DNA of 64,000 bases from UBA6522 sp963664945 (lineage in GTDB: Bacteria; Pseudomonadota; Gammaproteobacteria; Steroidobacterales; Rariloculaceae). The notes beneath the pieces are model-generated. The model made no database searches. It was given only the letters and a program-made list of their open reading frames with translations, and was not told where the DNA came from. The stretch's first letter is position 1. Every line of letters starts with the position of its first letter. The stretch is taken from NCBI GenBank assembly GCA_963664945.1, contig OY761822.1, forward strand, positions 3,968,001-4,032,000. The letters run 5' to 3'. The position numbers were made by a program, and so were the translations under genes. This document shows positions 35,717 to 44,258 of this stretch, in pieces.

Positions 35717-37272
35717 GATGGATCTCCGATCCAGGGCTGCGCAATCTCGAGCAGCATGGGCGCGTCGGTCTTTGCATAGATCGTGGTTGTGGCCATCGAC
35801 TTGTGACGCAGAAGTGCGCTGATGGTTTCCAGGGACTGTCCGGGTCGCAGCAGGTTGGTCGCCGCGGAATGCCTGAAGAGGTGGGCTCCCTGCGGTCGTA
35901 CCTCTTCCATACCGGCGCGCTTCAATGCCCGAACCACGACGCCGGTAATGGCGTGGCTGGACGCCAGGGGACGATAGGGTGCGATAGCCCTCAGGAAGAT
36001 GCGCTTCTCCGCGACCCGGGGGCGCGCCTTCTCGATGTAATCCAGAATACCGTCCCCGGCATCTTGGGGTAGTGGGAGGCACTCCTCGCGCTTTGACTTT
36101 CCGCAGACCCGGACACGGGCTCCCCGCCAGTCGATATCCTCCAGCCGCAGCGCGACTATGTCACCGGCGCGGAGGGCAAGTCGGGCAAGCAATAACAGGA
36201 TTGCTTTGTCCCGGCAGCCATTGGGCGTCGACACATCGCAACAGGCGATCACATGCTCGACCTGCTCGGGAAGGATATAGCGCGGCAGGGGAGCGAGCCG
36301 CCATGTGGTGGCGGTTGGAACGGCATCAATCAGGGATGGTGAACAGCTATCGCTCGACGCGAGGTAGCGCAGATACATGCGCATGGAACATGCCAACTTG
36401 CCGGCAAAACTTGACGAGGCTCCAGCATATCGGCCCAAAAGGGCGTCCCGGATCCCTGCCGCGTCGTACGAGCGGGGATCCGGGCCTAGATCCGCAACCA
36501 GCATTGCAGCCTGTCGGGAATGTCGGACGATCGATCCCTCGCCGATTCCGCGGTGATGCCGGAGCCATTCCTCGAACGACCCCATCGCCGGGCGCGCATC
36601 CGGCTCGGGCATCATCTTCTGAACGGGCACCACATCAGTCGCAATGAGATATCGCACGAAGGATCGGATCTGCGACACCTGGCGGGCACCGGCACCGCGA
36701 TGGCGCGTGGTTGGGCGCGCTCCGGGGCAGACGCAGTCATGTTGCTGAAAACGCTCCAGCGTCTCGAAATCAACATCTGCAATCGGGATACGCGAGCGAT
36801 GCAGCCAAATCAAAAGGTGGCGACAGCTATTCCGATATCTGCGGATCCCTCCCGGTCTGTAGCCTTGCTCCCTGCAACGGACAAGGAAGGCATCCAGATG
36901 ACGCAAGTTGGCATCAAGCTCTCCGAGATGAGGAACCCGCCCGTTATCTTCCAGGAACTGGACCAGTCTCAGGGCACCCGTCAGGAACGCCCGCCCGTCC
37001 GGAGCGAGCAGCTTCTGCCGCTCCCCTTCCATGCCGGGGCATTGACAATCATGTCGGCGGAAGCCGCACAGCACGGCGTCATCGACGGACTCGACAGTTA
37101 CGTCGCAGAGGTCCAGCCAGATCAGCAAGTGCCATGCACTACGCCGGAGACGGCGAGTATGTTCCGCGGACAAGCCCACGGCATTCAGATCTGCAGTGAA
37201 AGCGCCGAGGATGTCCGCCAGCAGGTCAGGACCCGCTTCCGAACGCACCACGGGTGAAGTTGGATGATTCAT
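35713..37272 (-). CDS. ritA: RIT-2 first tyrosine recombinase (RitA)
   Basis: A 519-residue protein from ATG 37272, with GGAG eight bases upstream. The long N-terminal region contains a duplicated motif, GFRRHDCQCPGME and RFQQHDCVCPGAR, so it is built of two related Cys-containing modules. Core-binding and catalytic domains follow: Arg in RLALRAGDIVALRL, HxxR in HLFRHSAATNLLRP, His in LLRHKSMATTTIYAKTD and Tyr in the same string. It is longer than RitA of RIT-1 (410). Confidence 0.92.
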   Translation of the reverse strand: MNHPTSPVVRSEAGPDLLADILGAFTADLNAVGLSAEHTRRLRRSAWHLLIWLDLCDVTVESVDDAVLCGFRRHDCQCPGMEGERQKLLAPDGRAFLTGALRLVQFLEDNGRVPHLGELDANLRHLDAFLVRCREQGYRPGGIRRYRNSCRHLLIWLHRSRIPIADVDFETLERFQQHDCVCPGARPTTRHRGAGARQVSQIRSFVRYLIATDVVPVQKMMPEPDARPAMGSFEEWLRHHRGIGEGSIVRHSRQAAMLVADLGPDPRSYDAAGIRDALLGRYAGASSSFAGKLACSMRMYLRYLASSDSCSPSLIDAVPTATTWRLAPLPRYILPEQVEHVIACCDVSTPNGCRDKAILLLLARLALRAGDIVALRLEDIDWRGARVRVCGKSKREECLPLPQDAGDGILDYIEKARPRVAEKRIFLRAIAPYRPLASSHAITGVVVRALKRAGMEEVRPQGAHLFRHSAATNLLRPGQSLETISALLRHKSMATTTIYAKTDAPMLLEIAQPWIGDPS

Positions 37273-37313
37273 GTCTGTTCTCCCTCCAGTCGGGTCAGGT
37301 GGAGGGAGAAACA

Positions 37314-37407
37314 TATAGAAATGTTAAGCGATTCCGGCCCTGTCGCCAGTCAGCACGGGGCCGGACGCCCGCGACTCAACATTACGAGTCGCTTAACGTT
37401 TCAGGCG
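37314..37407. repeat. RIT-2 terminal inverted repeat, ritA side
   Basis: Exact 94-bp inverted copy of 27709-27802, with the target hexamer at its outer end (37402-37407). It lies directly upstream of ritA and probably includes its promoter. Confidence 0.95.
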
Positions 37408-38792
37408 AACAGCCAGTTGCGCCGGCCCATGGGGATCGGCCTGAGCCCGCGCTCCAAATGGTTGGTATCGATGGCGACTTCGGGGTTGTCGAGAAACACC
37501 CGCAAGCCCGCCTCGCGCTCCGCGGCATAGGCCAGAGCCTTGCCGAACGGGTCGTTCGGCAACAGGTCGGTGCGCTGACGCTGTTGCCGGCACCAGGCAA
37601 AAAACGCATCCACCGCCGGCGCGCTGCGTTCGCGCCGCCAGGCGAGCTTTCCGGCGCCGTCGAGCTTCTTCTTGCGGATCCGCTTCTCGTGCCGGTACAA
37701 CACGCCGATCAGCGACAGCGCCCGGTCCACGGCCTCGGGATCGCTCGAACGGGCCTCGACGAACTTCCGCCGGCTATGCGACCAGCAGCGGGCGTGGACC
37801 AGTCCGCGGCGCTTGGCAAACGCCTCGTAGGCCGCGTAGCCGTCGCTCAACAGCGTGCCGGCGAAATCCCCGAGGAAGGTCTCGACATGCGCGTGCGCCC
37901 GGCTCGGCGCATAGTGAAACACCAGCTCGTCGTCCTGGCCGTACACCGGCCAGTAGTACGCCGAGCGCATCTTGCCCGGCCCCGTCCTTCCCGCCTTGAT
38001 CGTCGTCTCGTCCATGGCGACCGCGTCGCCGGACAGAATGTGAGCCGACTGCGCCGAGACGATCGGACCGAGCAAATCGATCGACCGGCCCGCCCAGTTC
38101 GTCAGGCTGCGCCGGCTCACCCGAATCCCGCTGTCCGCCAGACGCCGGTGCTGGCGGTGCAACGGCAGGTGATACCGGAACTTGTCCACCAAGAGCCCGG
38201 CCAGAAAGCTCACGTCCACCGCCGCGCGGCCCAGCACGTTCGGCGGCGCCGGCGGCGTCAACATCTCGCCCGTGTCCCGGCGCTTCACGACCTGGCGAAC
38301 GTATCTCAGGATCTTGTAACTGCCCGGTTCCTGCGCCAGCCGGTGCGTGACCTTCTCCCCGATCACCTCGCGCTCGGCCTGCGGAATGGCCTCGATCTCC
38401 GGGGCCGTGACCGCGATGGTCTCCACCGGCACCGAATCGTCGAACCGCAAGCCCTGCTCGTTGACCGAACCGTCCCGGCGCTTCACCCGGCGACGGTAGG
38501 TAATCTTCTGGGTGGGGGTGTCCTCGGCCGGCGGCGGATCCAGGCCCAACGCCGCGAACAGGCTCGCCTGCTCGGCCGGATCGAACTCCAACCGCTTCTC
38601 GGACTTCGGGCCGAACAACTGGCGCTTGAACCACTCCAGTTGACGCTTGACCTGGGCGAGTTGGTCGGTGAGGTCGGCGACCGTCGCGCTCAATTGCGCG
38701 TTCCGTTCCTGGAGGGTCTCGATCCGGACTTGGGACAAAACCGTCGTATCCGTCGCCGCGAAGCCCGAAGCATACCCCCTCTCAGGCCGCAC
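37402..38792 (-). pseudogene. tnpC: IS66-A transposase TnpC, N-terminal and catalytic part
   Basis: Starts ATG 38792. Coiled-coil start (LQERNAQLSATVADLTDQLA), then WFKRQLFGPKSEKRLEFDP, the IS66 hallmark. Catalytic Asp in GDAVAMDETTIKAG, Asp in LLSDGYAAYEAF, and Glu in TNHLERGLRPIPMGRRNWL. The frame is broken by RIT-2 just after NWLFA. Joining to 27457-27682 gives 538 residues. Confidence 0.92.
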
Positions 38793-39132
38793 GACGATAC
38801 CGCTTGCGCTGGCGCGTCACCCGGATGTCGGTGCCCTCCAGCAACGCCAGCAAGCCCGTGCGCGTCAACGCGATCGCGCCGTGTGCCCGAGCGCCCAAAG
38901 CGGCGAATTGACCCTGCTCCAGACGCTTGGACCAGATCCGGTACCCGCCGGCATCGAACGCCAGCACCTTCAGCATCGTGCGCCGACGGTTCACGAACAC
39001 ATACCAGTGCCCGTTGGTCGGGTCGGCGCCCAGCTCGGTGCGCACCAGCGCCGAAAGCCCGTCGAAGGAACGGCGCATGTCGCACGCCGGCGTGTACAGC
39101 CAAATGCGGCAGTCGCCTCCGAGGTCCGGCAC
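38782..39132 (-). CDS. tnpB: IS66-A accessory protein TnpB
   Basis: About 116 residues from GTG 39132: CRIWLYTPACDMRRSFDGLS, then ELGADPTNGHWYVFVNRRRT, KRLEQGQFAALG. This is the IS66 Orf2 family. It overlaps the tnpC start by 11 bp. The start is uncertain because the frame stays open upstream. Confidence 0.88.
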   Translation of the reverse strand: MPDLGGDCRIWLYTPACDMRRSFDGLSALVRTELGADPTNGHWYVFVNRRRTMLKVLAFDAGGYRIWSKRLEQGQFAALGARAHGAIALTRTGLLALLEGTDIRVTRQRKRYRRAA

Positions 39133-39446
39133 CGCGACGGGCGCCGCAAACGCAGAACCACCCCCTCGCCCAGGTCCAGCTCCGCGTCCCACACCGGCGA
39201 CGATACCGGCGAATCCGCCAACTCCACAAATCGCGCCGCGCCGTTTGATTCGCTCCCCGCCGCCGGGCCTCGCAGCCTACGCCGCCACAACGCAAACGTG
39301 CTCGGCGCCAGTTGCTCCGCCGAGCAAAACTGCCTGCTCGTCTGACCGCTACGCTCGAACCGCGACACGATCGAACGCCACTCCTCCGCCGAACGGCGAA
39401 CCGTAACCCGCTTGACTCCGTTCATAGAGCTTTCCTCCTTCGTCAT
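38991..39446 (-). CDS. tnpA: IS66-A accessory protein TnpA
   Basis: A 151-residue frame from ATG 39446. The N-terminus has EEWRSIVSRFERSGQTSRQF and LAPSTFALWRRRLRG, the helix-turn-helix of IS66 Orf1. The family end (LDLGEGVVLRLRR) is reached at about residue 98. Here the frame continues through tnpB sequence instead of stopping, so the usual tnpA stop has been lost or a shift has occurred. The element may therefore have been degrading before or after RIT-2 entered. Confidence 0.75.
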   Translation of the reverse strand: MTKEESSMNGVKRVTVRRSAEEWRSIVSRFERSGQTSRQFCSAEQLAPSTFALWRRRLRGPAAGSESNGAARFVELADSPVSSPVWDAELDLGEGVVLRLRRPSRCRTSEATAAFGCTRRRATCAVPSTGFRRWCAPSWAPTRPTGTGMCS

Positions 39447-39509
39447 GAAACAACGAAGGAAACGACAAAATCAGACTCGCGACAATAACGGCTCAAATTG
39501 CCCGCTTAC

Positions 39510-40630
39510 TCTCTAACCGCGGCGATGGCCCCGGCGACGGTGTGCCCGCCATCGAACAGCCTGTGGTTTCCGCCGCCGATATGCGTGGCGAGGTACGTGG
39601 CGTCCAGCGCCTTGTCATAGATCGTTGCGGATCCCTCCACCGTGCTCTGGAGCAACGCATTCAGATCGGTGGACAACGCGCTGGCCAACAGCCCCTGGGT
39701 GCTCGCCAGCAGCCCGCCCGCAAGGGACCGAGTCGAGTCGATGGCCCTTCTGGATCCGGTCGTGAACCGGTCGGCGGCCGCTTGAACAGCCTGCGACGAT
39801 TTCTTGGGAGCGGCTCGAATCGATCCCAGGACCGACGACGCAAGGCGCCTGTGCGGGCGCTCGTGTCGGTCGAAATCGGCGGCCTTCGGATAGCGCTTTT
39901 CCAGCTCGGCAAGTCTTTCGGAGTCATTGGTCTCGCGGGCGCGACGGATGGCGCGAAGCCCCTCGATGCGGTACTCGGGATCGCTCGCGCGCCGGTACTC
40001 GCGCCATTCCGACTTAAGCTCCGCCAGCAGGGCTTCAACCGCCGGCTTGCTGCCAATTCGAAGCGGGTAGCCGCCGCGCCGGCGGCCGAGCAGATAGTGC
40101 GTATCGGGGCCGTAGCCGCGTTCAATAAGCGCCGGCGAGAATTGGGTGTGAGTCTTTACGAGTGGACCGATATGGACCCTTCTGGGCAGTTCTCCGGAAT
40201 GCTCTTGGCTGGGCGTTTCGCACCAAAGTTCTCCGGTGTGCCTACTCATGCCCAGAGGGCGACCGTCGTCCTCCGATAGAATCTTTGAAGGACTACGCAC
40301 CACGCGGACTGTGTAGTCGTCCGCCGGGTCGGTCCAGACATCTTCTACGTGTGGGACATTCATCGTCTGCCTTTGTGGGCCGATTCGCGTCCGGAATTGT
40401 AAAGAGTTCGGTTGCGGCACCCCAAGCGATGCGCGGGGCATCAACGCCCGCACGGAGCGATCTGTTCGTGGACGAATCGCACGACGGGCACGATTCAATG
40501 GAGGCGGAACCTTCTTGATAGTGAGCGGTTGAAACGGGGACATGTCGGACAGCAGAGGGCTCTGTTGTTCCCATTCGCCGACAATGACGAGCGGTTTCGA
40601 TTCGGGTGGACCTATCAATTGGATCGACAC
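39510..40630 (-). pseudogene. 5' part of the host gene split by the nested mobile elements
   Basis: The N-terminal 373 codons of a gene continued at 26780-27410. Readable features are a basic N-terminus, ELKSEWREYRRASDPEYRIE, a helical middle with EKRYPKAADFDRHERPHRRL, and SATIYDKALDATYLATHIGG leading to LFDGGHTVAGAIAAVR at the insertion point. Restored length is 583 residues. The start at ATG 40630 is uncertain; ATG 40543 is possible. The family is not recognised. It lies just inside the island edge next to the integrase relic. Confidence 0.7.
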
Positions 40631-40814
40631 ATGTCGCGTCTTGATTGTCCGCTGCGGGGCGTTGGGTCGGCGAGGCTCACCACCGGAAACCCGCCCAGAC
40701 CGATGTCACGGCGCCTGCCGTTGACGGTGATTCTCTGAATCCAGCTCTTGGATCGGCCCGATACAGGCCCGGCTTGTCCAGCACGCGCGCCGCGCTGACG
40801 GTCAGGGTTTCCAT
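40615..40814 (-). pseudogene. integrase N-terminus relic (DUF4102/Arm-type) at tRNA-Leu
   Basis: From ATG 40814 the frame reads METLTVSAARVLDKPGLYRA. A second frame then carries KSWIQRITVNGRRRDIGLGG, FPVVSLADPTPRSGQ. These are the two halves of the N-terminal Arm-binding domain of P4-type tyrosine integrases, where the GxG.YLxV stretch between them is missing and the frame is shifted. No catalytic domain follows. Its position, reading away from the 3' end of a tRNA gene 147 bp away, is where island integrases sit. Confidence 0.75.
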
Positions 40815-40960
40815 TTTCCCCACACATTTACCAACGTTCGATTGTGGCACTTTACGGAATCGAACGGAATTATCAAGACAAGGGGAACGGAAAAACCCCT
40901 TGATTTCAAAGGGTTTTGACTGGTTTTCCGGAATTCCGCGGAACGGTGCGGATCGAATCG

Positions 40961-41045
40961 TGGTGCCGATGGCCGGACTCGAACCGGCACGGCTTGCGCC
41001 ACTGCCCCCTCAAGACAGCGTGTCTACCAGTTCCACCACATCGGC
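40961..41045 (-). tRNA. tRNA-Leu (anticodon GAG)
   Basis: Read on the minus strand the gene begins GCCGATGTGGTGGAACTGG and ends in CATCGGC-A-CCA, with the CCA encoded. The acceptor stem pairs GCCGATG with CATCGGC. The anticodon arm is CTGTC-TTGAGGG-GGCAG, giving GAG. The long variable arm (class II) and T arm GCCGG-TTCGAGT-CCGGC are present. It lies downstream of secG, as leuU does in many gammaproteobacteria. Confidence 0.95.
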
Positions 41046-41090
41046 ATCGTGTTGAAGTAGTGCGATCCGCGAAAGCGTGACAGCGGAAGC

Positions 41091-41489
41091 CTACGGTTGG
41101 GCCGGTTCGTCGGCCGGAGGTTCATCGACGCTGGGCAACGACGGCAGTTCGGGAAGCTCCGAGGGAAGAGCGATTGACTCGGGCTCGGATAGCTCCGGCT
41201 CCGGGACGGTTCCCAGCACCGATTCTTCTTCCAGAAGGCTCGTGGGCGCCGTGGTCTGTCCCGCAAGATACGCCAAGGACAGGCTGGTCACGAAAAACAT
41301 GGTGGCCAGAACGCCCGTTGCTCTGGAAAAGAAGTTTGAGCTGCCGCGGGCGCCAAACACCGTGCCCGAGGCCCCGGCACCGAAACCGGTTCCAGCTTCC
41401 GCGCCCTTGCCGCGCTGCAACAGCACCAGGACGATGATCATCAGCGCGACGAGCAGGTGTATGTAGAGCACTATGGATTGAATCGTCAT
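41091..41489 (-). CDS. secG: preprotein translocase subunit SecG
   Basis: A 132-residue membrane protein of the SecYEG channel. The first helix is SIVLYIHLLVALMIIVLVLL, followed by the family signature QRGKGAEAGTGFGAGASGTV, FGARGSSNFFSRAT, then the second helix LATMFFVTSLSLAYLAG. The Glu/Pro/Ser-rich C-terminal tail of about 50 residues is longer than in E. coli SecG (110). Downstream of tpiA, 18 bp apart. Confidence 0.95.
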   Translation of the reverse strand: MTIQSIVLYIHLLVALMIIVLVLLQRGKGAEAGTGFGAGASGTVFGARGSSNFFSRATGVLATMFFVTSLSLAYLAGQTTAPTSLLEEESVLGTVPEPELSEPESIALPSELPELPSLPSVDEPPADEPAQP

Positions 41490-41507
41490 TTGCCGATCTC
41501 CGCCCGC

Positions 41508-42272
41508 CTACGCCGCCGCTGCTTCAAAAATTTTCAGGAAGTCGGGCGCATCCAGCGATGCGCCGCCCACCAAACCACCGTCGATGTCATCCATGGCGAG
41601 CAGTTCGCGGGCATTTGAGCCCTTCACGCTGCCGCCATAGAGGATTCTCAGGCAGTCGGCGATTATACCATCCCGGCTGCGGACCAATCCGCGTATGAAC
41701 GCGTGCACTTCCTGGGCCTGTTCCGGCGTTGCGGTGTGCCCCGTGCCGATCGCCCAGACGGGCTCGTAGGCGACGACGGCGTCGGCAAACGCCTGAACAC
41801 CGGCAGCCGCAAGCACACTCTCCACCTGCCGCCCGACCACGTCCCGGGTCCTGCCTGCTTCCCGTTCCGCCAGTAATTCACCGACACAGAGAATGGGGGT
41901 CAGGCCCTGCGCCTGGGCAGCGCCGAACTTGGCCGCCACGGTACGGTCGTCCTCGCCGAAGCAGGCGCGCCGCTCGGAATGCCCGACGATGACGTATTCG
42001 CAGCCGAGGTCCTTGAGCATTCTTCCCGAAACTTCCCCGGTATAGGCGCCCGAATCGGCGAATTCCGCGAGATTCTGGCCGCCCAGCCGGATGGGGCTGC
42101 CGGACAGCCACCGCCCCGTGGCCTGCACGTACACCGGCGGCGGACACACCAGCATCGATGCTGCGGACGTCTCGGCGACGCCCTCGCACAACGCCGACAC
42201 CAGCGCCTTGCACGAAGCCTGGGAGCCATGCATTTTCCAGTTTCCGGCGATCAAAGGCGTTCTTGTCGTCAT
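41508..42272 (-). CDS. tpiA: triosephosphate isomerase
   Basis: A 254-residue TIM-barrel enzyme interconverting dihydroxyacetone phosphate and glyceraldehyde 3-phosphate. Catalytic residues are in AGNWKMHG (Asn, Lys), YVIVGHSERR (His) and VVAYEPVWAIGTG (Glu); the phosphate loop is ILYGGSVKGSN. ATG 42272 was chosen since the family starts right before TPLIAGNWKM. The frame extends 67 codons upstream without similarity. Confidence 0.95.
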   Translation of the reverse strand: MTTRTPLIAGNWKMHGSQASCKALVSALCEGVAETSAASMLVCPPPVYVQATGRWLSGSPIRLGGQNLAEFADSGAYTGEVSGRMLKDLGCEYVIVGHSERRACFGEDDRTVAAKFGAAQAQGLTPILCVGELLAEREAGRTRDVVGRQVESVLAAAGVQAFADAVVAYEPVWAIGTGHTATPEQAQEVHAFIRGLVRSRDGIIADCLRILYGGSVKGSNARELLAMDDIDGGLVGGASLDAPDFLKIFEAAAA

Positions 42273-42333
42273 GGTCCTGCAGTTTTGTAATTGGCGATCA
42301 AAAAACAAACCGCTGGATGGCGGCGCGCAGAGC

Positions 42334-43689
42334 TTACGGGCCCTCGGCAAGGGAATCAATACGGCGACGCACGGATTCTGCAAGGCTCCGGGCAATGGAG
42401 GCAACCGTGCCTTCGTCCTCGCCTTCGACCATGACGCGAATGACCGGCTCGGTACCCGAGGCGCGAAGGACAATCCGGCCGCGTTGCCCCAGGGCGGATT
42501 CGGCTTCGACGACCGCGTCGCGAATGGCCGGTTCGCCGGTTACATCGACTGTGTCGGCAGCCTCCACGTTGACGATTCGCTGTGGGTAAACCGGCATGTC
42601 CTCGACAAGTTCCCTGAGGCTGGACCCGGTACGCCGCATCACAGCCAGCACCTGCAGCGCCGTGACGAGGCCGTCGCCGGTGGTCGCCTTGTCGAGGCAC
42701 AGCACGTGCCCCGAGGTCTCGCCGCCCAGTATGCCGCCGCTGGCCTTTAGCATCTCCAGGACATGGCGGTCGCCGACCCTTGCGCGGCGAAACTCAACGC
42801 CAAGGTCGGCAAGCGCGGTTTCAAGGCCCAAGTTGCTCATCACGGTGCCGACCACCGGGCCCTGGAGCGCACCCTGCTCCAACCGATCACGTGCGAGGAT
42901 GTAGAGCAGGCGGTCACCATCGATCAGCTCGCCGCTCTCGTCCACCATCATCACCCGGTCGCCGTCGCCATCCAGCGCCAGGCCAGCGTGGGCGCGAACG
43001 CCGGTTACCGTGAGTTGGAGCAGATCCGGCCGCGTGGCGCCGCAACCGTCATTGATGTTGCGCCCGTTGGGCGAACAGCCGACGGGCACCACCTCCGCCC
43101 CCAGATCCTCCATCACCCGCGGTGCGACCTTGTAGGCGGCGCCGTGGGAGGCGTCCACGACCAGCTTCAGACCGTCGAAGCTCATGCCGTCGGGAATCGT
43201 TTGCTTGCAGTGCTCCTGGTAGTCCATCCGCGTATAGGCGATATGCTCGGCCTGGCCCAGCGCCCTGGACGAACGGGTCACGGCGGGGAAATCCAGTTGC
43301 TCCTCGATGGCCACCTCGATCTCGTCGGAGAGCTTGGCGCCGGCACGGTCGAAGAGCTTGATGCCGTTGTCGTAGTAGGGATTGTGAGAGGCGCTGATGA
43401 CAATGCCGAAGTCGGCGCCCAGCTTCTTGGTAAGGAAGGCGATGGCCGGCGTCGGCAGCGGCCCGGTGAGCAGCACATCGACCCCGGAGGCCACGAATCC
43501 CGCCTCCATGGCCGACTCGAACATGTAGCCCGAGACCCGCGTATCCTTGCCGATGAGCACCGAACCACCGTCGGGGGCCAGCACGCGTGCCGTGGCGCTT
43601 GCCAGGCGTAGCGCGAATTCCACGGTCATGGGCGGGCGGCCGACCTCCCCGCGAATACCGTCAGTACCGAAGTATCGTTTGGACAGCAT
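42334..43689 (-). CDS. glmM: phosphoglucosamine mutase
   Basis: A 451-residue enzyme converting glucosamine-6-phosphate to glucosamine-1-phosphate for peptidoglycan and LPS. It starts with KRYFGTDGIRGEVG. The active-site phosphoserine loop is ISASHNPYYDNGIK, the metal loop LALDGDGDRVMMVD, the sugar-binding loop GGETSGHV, and the phosphate-binding RASGTEPVIRVMVE. ATG 43689 is preferred to TTG 43701. In relatives folP lies directly upstream; here it is absent. Confidence 0.95.
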   Translation of the reverse strand: MLSKRYFGTDGIRGEVGRPPMTVEFALRLASATARVLAPDGGSVLIGKDTRVSGYMFESAMEAGFVASGVDVLLTGPLPTPAIAFLTKKLGADFGIVISASHNPYYDNGIKLFDRAGAKLSDEIEVAIEEQLDFPAVTRSSRALGQAEHIAYTRMDYQEHCKQTIPDGMSFDGLKLVVDASHGAAYKVAPRVMEDLGAEVVPVGCSPNGRNINDGCGATRPDLLQLTVTGVRAHAGLALDGDGDRVMMVDESGELIDGDRLLYILARDRLEQGALQGPVVGTVMSNLGLETALADLGVEFRRARVGDRHVLEMLKASGGILGGETSGHVLCLDKATTGDGLVTALQVLAVMRRTGSSLRELVEDMPVYPQRIVNVEAADTVDVTGEPAIRDAVVEAESALGQRGRIVLRASGTEPVIRVMVEGEDEGTVASIARSLAESVRRRIDSLAEGP

Positions 43690-43796
43690 TTCCAGAGTCA
43701 AGCAATTTGAGTAAGGAAAGAAGATGTGAATTTGTCAACTGATTTGAATTGAAAGATAGAGTACATCTTGGCTATCGCCTACATTCTACCGACGAA

Positions 43797-44258
43797 TCAG
43801 ATATCGTCTCCCGAGACTACTGCCGGATGCATGGCAATAACACATTGCGAAATCAAATCGCCGACAAATATTGCGAGGTCTGATTCACCAGGCGGCAACC
43901 CGACAATTTCCGCATGTGAAGGATCGGCTTCAAACACTTCATCTGCTTCAAGCGGTTCATGAACGATTCGCAAAATCATCGATTCTTCCGAGACCGATCG
44001 GATTGTTGCGCCGACGTTCAACTCAGCGAATCGTGCGGCTGGTTTTCTCTTCAATCGGCATACCCGGCGAACCTTTGCCAATTGCTGGTCTTTTCTTGAT
44101 TCCAACACGTCCAGCCAGTTTACCGATAGCCCAGTTTCGTCCGGTCGATTAGGTCGCAACCGAAAGTCCGCGCCATCCCGAGTTCCATCCGTACGAATCA
44201 TGCTCGGCTTTACATAGCGGACGATGTGATCGTCCGGTGGCAAGTCATCGTCTTTCAT
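43797..44258 (-). CDS. hypothetical protein, second gene of a two-gene cassette
   Basis: A 153-residue protein. The N-terminus has LPPDDHIVRYVKPSMIRTDG, then DFRLRPNRPDETGLSVNWLD, a pattern I have seen in conserved uncharacterised proteins, often with DDHV.RY.KPS near the start. The C-terminus is acidic (LPPGESDLAIFVGDLISQCV). The start ATG overlaps the upstream stop as ATGA, so both proteins are probably made in fixed ratio. A toxin-partner or immunity role is possible but not shown. It replaces folP in the ftsH-glmM interval. Confidence 0.65.
   Translation of the reverse strand: MKDDDLPPDDHIVRYVKPSMIRTDGTRDGADFRLRPNRPDETGLSVNWLDVLESRKDQQLAKVRRVCRLKRKPAARFAELNVGATIRSVSEESMILRIVHEPLEADEVFEADPSHAEIVGLPPGESDLAIFVGDLISQCVIAMHPAVVSGDDI

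Larger units (their letters stand above)
27683..37407 (-). mobile_element. RIT element 2 (recombinase in trio), inserted in IS66-A tnpC
   Basis: Three consecutive tyrosine recombinase genes on the minus strand (ritA, ritB, ritC, each start overlapping the previous stop as ATGA) between perfect 94-bp inverted repeats at 27709-27802 and 37314-37407. The target hexamer CGCCTG (top strand CAGGCG) is directly repeated at 37402-37407 and 27683-27688. Beyond the ritC-side repeat lies the 20-bp palindrome at 27689-27708. IS66-B interrupts ritB. The gene trio and long inverted repeats define the RIT class. Confidence 0.92.
27419..39509 (-). mobile_element. IS66-family element A, outermost layer of the nest
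   Basis: Terminal inverted repeats GTAAGCGGGCAA (27419-27430) and TTGCCCGCTTAC (39498-39509) are perfect over 12 bp. The 8-bp target duplication TCTCTAAC is at 27411-27418 and 39510-39517, the size known for IS66. It carries tnpA, tnpB and tnpC on the minus strand. tnpC is split by RIT element 2. Without the inner insertion the element is about 2.4 kb, normal for the family. Confidence 0.95.

Noticed and set aside
37254..39248. Plus-strand 664-codon frame opposite IS66-A tnpC and tnpB
   Set aside because: Antisense shadow of the transposase genes; no ribosome site and a composition typical of reversed GC-rich coding DNA.
40802..41002. Minus-strand open frame running across the tRNA-Leu gene
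   Set aside because: It reads through the tRNA and the integrase relic without domain character; a chance frame.
40961..41045. Second copy of the tRNA-Leu 3' end as the other attachment site
   Set aside because: I did not find a repeat of the tRNA 3' segment elsewhere in the window by eye; it may lie outside or have been lost.
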